64,000 nt of DNA from Streptomyces chromofuscus (GTDB lineage Bacteria; Actinomycetota; Actinomycetes; Streptomycetales; Streptomycetaceae). The stretch covers positions 5,149,501 through 5,213,500 of the forward strand of contig NZ_CP063374.1 in the NCBI RefSeq assembly GCF_015160875.1. The letters run 5' to 3'. Position 1 is the stretch's first letter, and every line of letters starts with the position of its first letter. Position numbers and translations under genes: made by a program. Positions 61,202 to 64,000 of this stretch are shown here, piece after piece. The notes under the pieces were generated by a model. The model was not told the origin of the DNA, did no database searches, and was given only the letters and a program-made list of their open reading frames with translations.

Positions 61202-62296
61202 GTGTCCGCAGTCTCCGACCGCCTGCCCACCTTCCCCTGGGACAAGCTCGCGCCGTACAAGAAGACGGCCGCCGAGCACCCGGACGGCATCGTCGACCTC
61301 TCCGTCGGCACCCCGGTCGACCCGGTCCCCGAGCTGATCCAGAAGGCGCTGGTCGCCGCCGCCGACTCGCCCGGCTACCCGACCGTCTGGGGCACGCCCG
61401 AACTGCGCGACGCGATCACCGGCTGGCTGCGGCGCCGCCTCGGCGCCCGGGACGTCACCCACCACCACGTCCTGCCGATCGTCGGTTCCAAGGAACTCGT
61501 CGCCTGGCTCCCCACCCAGCTGGGCCTCGGCCCCGGCGACACGGTCGCCCACCCGCGTCTGGCCTACCCGACGTACGAGGTGGGCGCGCGCCTGGCCCGC
61601 GCGGACCACGTGGTGTACGACGACCCGGCGGAGCTGGACCCGGCGGACCTGAAGCTCCTGTGGCTGAACTCGCCCTCCAACCCGACGGGCAAGGTGCTGT
61701 CGAAGCAGGAGCTGACCCGGATCGTCGCCTGGGCCCGCGAGCACGGCGTGCTGGTCTTCTCCGACGAGTGCTACCTCGAACTCGGCTGGGAGGCCGACCC
61801 GGTCTCGGTGCTCCACCCGGACGTCAACGGCGGCTCGTACGAGGGCATCGTCTCGGTGCACTCCCTGTCCAAGCGCTCCAACCTCGCGGGCTACCGCGCC
61901 GCCTTCCTGGCCGGCGACCCGGCCGTCCTCGGGCCGCTGCTGGAGATCCGCAAGCACGGCGGCATGATGACGTCCGCGCCGACGCAGGCGGCGGTCGTGG
62001 CGGCCCTCGGCGACGACACCCACGTCCACGAGCAGCGCGAGCGGTACGCCGCCCGCCGCGCGGCCCTGCGCGAGGCCCTGCTGGGCCACGGCTTCCGCAT
62101 CGAGCACAGCGAGGCCGGCCTCTACCTGTGGGCGACAAGGGACGAGTCCTGCTGGACCACGGTCGCCCACCTGGCAGACCGGGGCATCCTGGTCGCGCCC
62201 GGCGACTTCTACGGTCCGGCGGGCGAGAACTTCGTCCGCGTGGCCCTGACGGCGACGGACGAGCGGGTGGCGGCGGCGGTCGCGCGCCTCGCGTGA
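61202..62296 (+). CDS. dapC: Succinyldiaminopimelate transaminase
   Basis: A 364-residue fold-type I PLP aminotransferase. It acts in the succinylase branch of lysine/meso-diaminopimelate synthesis, making a peptidoglycan precursor. Signature features: DRLPTFPWDKLAPYKKTAAEHP at the start, NSPSNPTGKVLS, DECYLELGWE, and the PLP-binding Lys in SVHSLSKRSNLAGYR near residue 223. GTG start at 61202. A terminator follows at 62303. The pairing of fdxA with dapC is conserved in actinobacteria. Confidence 0.93.
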   Translation: MSAVSDRLPTFPWDKLAPYKKTAAEHPDGIVDLSVGTPVDPVPELIQKALVAAADSPGYPTVWGTPELRDAITGWLRRRLGARDVTHHHVLPIVGSKELVAWLPTQLGLGPGDTVAHPRLAYPTYEVGARLARADHVVYDDPAELDPADLKLLWLNSPSNPTGKVLSKQELTRIVAWAREHGVLVFSDECYLELGWEADPVSVLHPDVNGGSYEGIVSVHSLSKRSNLAGYRAAFLAGDPAVLGPLLEIRKHGGMMTSAPTQAAVVAALGDDTHVHEQRERYAARRAALREALLGHGFRIEHSEAGLYLWATRDESCWTTVAHLADRGILVAPGDFYGPAGENFVRVALTATDERVAAAVARLA

Positions 62297-62302
62297 ACGC
62301 GG

Positions 62303-62337
62303 CGAAGGGGTCCAGGGAACGGTCCTGGACCCCTTCG
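62303..62337. terminator. Bidirectional terminator between dapC and secreted gene
   Basis: 14-bp stem (62303-62316 with 62324-62337) with a seven-base loop, between two convergent stops. Confidence 0.75.
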
Positions 62338-62359
62338 CTCAGGGAGCGGCGCTCGGCAC

Positions 62360-62809
62360 TCAGCCGATCGACAGACCCTTGGTCGGCAGGGACGGCGTGG
62401 GCAGCCCGCCCTGGGTCAGCCCGTCCGTCGGCAGCCCACCCGTGGTGGCGGCGGACGACGCCGCGTCGCCCACGACAGCCCCGGCGGCCCCGGCGGCGTC
62501 ACCCGCGACCTTCTGCACCGCCGGCATCGCCTTCTTCGCGGCCTGGCCACCGGTCTTGCCCGCGACCGGCACCGCCTTCTTGACCGCCTTGCTGCCGGCG
62601 TCACCAGCGGTTCCGGTCACGCTCTGGGCCGCGCTGTCGACGGTGTTGCCGACGTTCGCCGCGTCCAGGGCGGTCAGCCCGCCGAGGTTGCCGGTGGCGG
62701 GCAGTTCGGGGGCAGCGCTGGCGGAGCCGGCCGCACCGACCCCGGCAGCCGCCCCCGCTGCGACGAGCAGCGCGGCACGGGCGATCCGACGGGTCAGGGG
62801 GAGGGACAT
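62360..62809 (-). CDS. Secreted Ala/Gly-rich protein
   Basis: A 149-residue precursor with a Sec signal peptide (MSLPLTRRIARAALLVAAGAAAG, cleavage after ASA near 32). The mature protein has LPATGNLGGLTALDAANVGNTVDSAAQSVTG and then Ala/Lys/Gly helices (KKAVPVAGKTGG, AAKKAMPAVQKV) and ends in Gly/Leu/Pro repeats. No cysteine. Proteins like this are conserved and secreted in streptomycetes but have no assigned function. Confidence 0.75.
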   Translation of the reverse strand: MSLPLTRRIARAALLVAAGAAAGVGAAGSASAAPELPATGNLGGLTALDAANVGNTVDSAAQSVTGTAGDAGSKAVKKAVPVAGKTGGQAAKKAMPAVQKVAGDAAGAAGAVVGDAASSAATTGGLPTDGLTQGGLPTPSLPTKGLSIG

Positions 62810-63151
62810 GGTGCTCCTTCGACGGGAGAGAACGGTGAAGTGTCCAGCCGTGCCCGGGAGTCGACCCCGCGATGTCGGTCGCGGTGGCGGTCGCGCTCAC
62901 CCGGCTCGGACGCAGTGACTACCGCTCGAAGCCCGCGAAGGTTGCGGCGGGCCAACGTAAAGAGTTGGCAATGCGTCGCATAATCGGCTGCGGATAAAAG
63001 CGGGCAAAGAACACCTGGTCGGAAAGTGTGCCGAATCCTTACGGCGCCGTGTTTCCAAGGCTTTTGGCGGATGCGAGGGTGAGGTCACGAAAACCTGAGC
63101 ACCCCGTCGCCCCGAGGGGGCCGATGTAACCCCTGGGGATGACCGCTCGTA
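62810..63151. other. Intergenic region
   Basis: No gene seen. It holds the 5' region of the secreted-protein gene; no clear promoter motif or terminator found. Confidence 0.4.
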
Positions 63152-64000
63152 CTACTGCGCAGTGACGATCCGGACGGCGTTCGCGGCGTCCGTGCTTCCC
63201 GTGCGCTCCGCGTTCGTCGCGTTCCGCCACCGGCTGTCGGTGTGTCCGGCGACCCATTCCCGGCCGCCGTAGAGGACGCGTTCGATACGCAACGCGGAGG
63301 CGTTGGCCACGGCCCAGTGCGCGATCTGCCAGCCGCGTTCCCGGACGCCGCGCCCGTCGCCGTCCTCGGTCACCGGCACGGTCACCGTCCGCCCGCTCGT
63401 CTCGGTGACCAGGGTCGGCGTGGGCGTCGGCGTGGCGGCGCCCACCTCGGCCCCGGCCTGCTGGACGGCGTTCTGTCCGAAGTCCCGTACCAGCGCGGAG
63501 CGCGCCGCGTCCGGACCGGCGGTCGGGGTGGCGCCCGGCCGGCCCTCGCAGGTCAGCGTGGCGGCGGCGCGCCCCGTGAGGGCGGCGGCGAGCAGGGTCG
63601 CGTCGGGTTCGTGCTTGGCGTACGCCTGCGGGAAGCCGCTGCGTTGCACGCGCTGGGCGGCGACGGTCAGGGGCAGCCGGGTGTAGCCGGGGACCTTGAC
63701 CAGGTGGTCGTAGAACATGCCCGCCGAGTAGATCGGGTCCATGATCTGCTCCTCGGTTCCCCAGCCCTGCGAGGGCCGCTGCTGGAACAGACCGAGCGAG
63801 TCGCGGTCGCCGTGGCCGATGTTGCGCAGCGCGGACTCCTGCAGCGCGGTGGCGAGGGCGATGGTGACGGCCCGTTCGGGCAGACCGCGGGCGGTGCCGA
63901 CGGCGGTGATCGTCGCGGCGTTGACCGCCTGTTCGGGAGTGAACTCGTACGTCGCCCCGTCGTCGTCGGCCGAGGCGACCCTGCATCCCGGGCTGCCGGC
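63152..64000 (-). CDS. Secreted lysozyme-fold (transglycosylase-like) protein, 5' end outside window
   Basis: The frame is open from 63152 to the window end; the start lies beyond base 64000. The N-terminal visible part reads FTPEQAVNAATITAVGTARG, ATALQESALRNIGHGDRDSL and GLFQQRPSQGWGTEEQIMDP, the pattern of actinobacterial secreted lysozyme/transglycosylase-type proteins, with Glu in ALQESAL as the candidate catalytic acid. A Thr/Pro-rich linker and a polar C-terminal domain (TEDGDGRGVRERGWQIAHWA, HTDSRWRNATNAE) follow. Cell-wall hydrolysis is inferred; such proteins are often mis-annotated as heavy-metal transporters. Confidence 0.8.
   Translation of the reverse strand, partial: AGSPGCRVASADDDGATYEFTPEQAVNAATITAVGTARGLPERAVTIALATALQESALRNIGHGDRDSLGLFQQRPSQGWGTEEQIMDPIYSAGMFYDHLVKVPGYTRLPLTVAAQRVQRSGFPQAYAKHEPDATLLAAALTGRAAATLTCEGRPGATPTAGPDAARSALVRDFGQNAVQQAGAEVGAATPTPTPTLVTETSGRTVTVPVTEDGDGRGVRERGWQIAHWAVANASALRIERVLYGGREWVAGHTDSRWRNATNAERTGSTDAANAVRIVTAQ

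Overview
This is high-GC actinobacterial DNA, almost certainly a Streptomyces chromosome. The evidence is strong third-position G/C bias, many GTG and TTG starts, a long chaplin with a sortase signal, a bldK-type oligopeptide transporter, a mycothiol biosynthesis gene (mshB), SpoIIE/HATPase signalling proteins and a PD-(D/E)xK-type polymorphic toxin. The order typA, permease, binding protein, permease, ATPase, ATPase matches the bldK locus of S. coelicolor. No tRNA, rRNA, CRISPR array, insertion sequence or replication origin was recognised.

Layout. 1-5.3 kb is accessory DNA: a regulator fragment with a NUDIX hydrolase, several small orphan proteins, a CbrC-family gene broken by an in-frame stop, and a tight minus-strand operon (CPCC protein, HEAT protein, DUF6000-like protein). 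5.8-7.2 kb holds a stand-alone NRPS-type condensation-domain enzyme. 7.4-13.6 kb is the most unusual region: eight small Sec-secreted proteins, six of which form three paralogous pairs with conserved cysteine spacing, followed by a two-domain chaplin (with a good sigma-BldN-like promoter) and one more small secreted protein. 13.8-24.4 kb carries an SDR, a secreted subtilase facing a serpin, a septum-formation-like membrane protein, a GntR regulator, a SPOR-like protein, a MutT-type NUDIX enzyme, a HATPase regulator and a large PAS-PAS-GAF-PP2C-HATPase protein. 24.4-30 kb holds a type VII-style polymorphic toxin, its Imm49-like immunity protein and a membrane protein.

30-64 kb is mostly conserved core: a methyltransferase, a mycobacterial Sdh1-like succinate dehydrogenase operon (anchor, SdhA, SdhB), an orphan peptide-binding lipoprotein, typA, the bldKABCDE-like operon, a second complete oligopeptide ABC operon, an S9 peptidase, mshB, a large peptidoglycan-binding membrane protein, a SirB1-type protein, a GNAT acetyltransferase, ferredoxin fdxA, dapC, a secreted protein and a lysozyme-fold secreted protein cut by the window end.

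Themes. The window combines development-linked peptide uptake (bldK, a second Opp system and a third binding protein) with cell-surface proteins (chaplin plus paralogous secreted proteins), extracellular proteolysis (S8, S9) and interbacterial conflict (toxin/immunity and possible orphan immunity genes). Strong hairpins separate most convergent or tandem units, and two adjacent arrays of about 32-bp tandem repeats lie between the two peptide-transporter operons.
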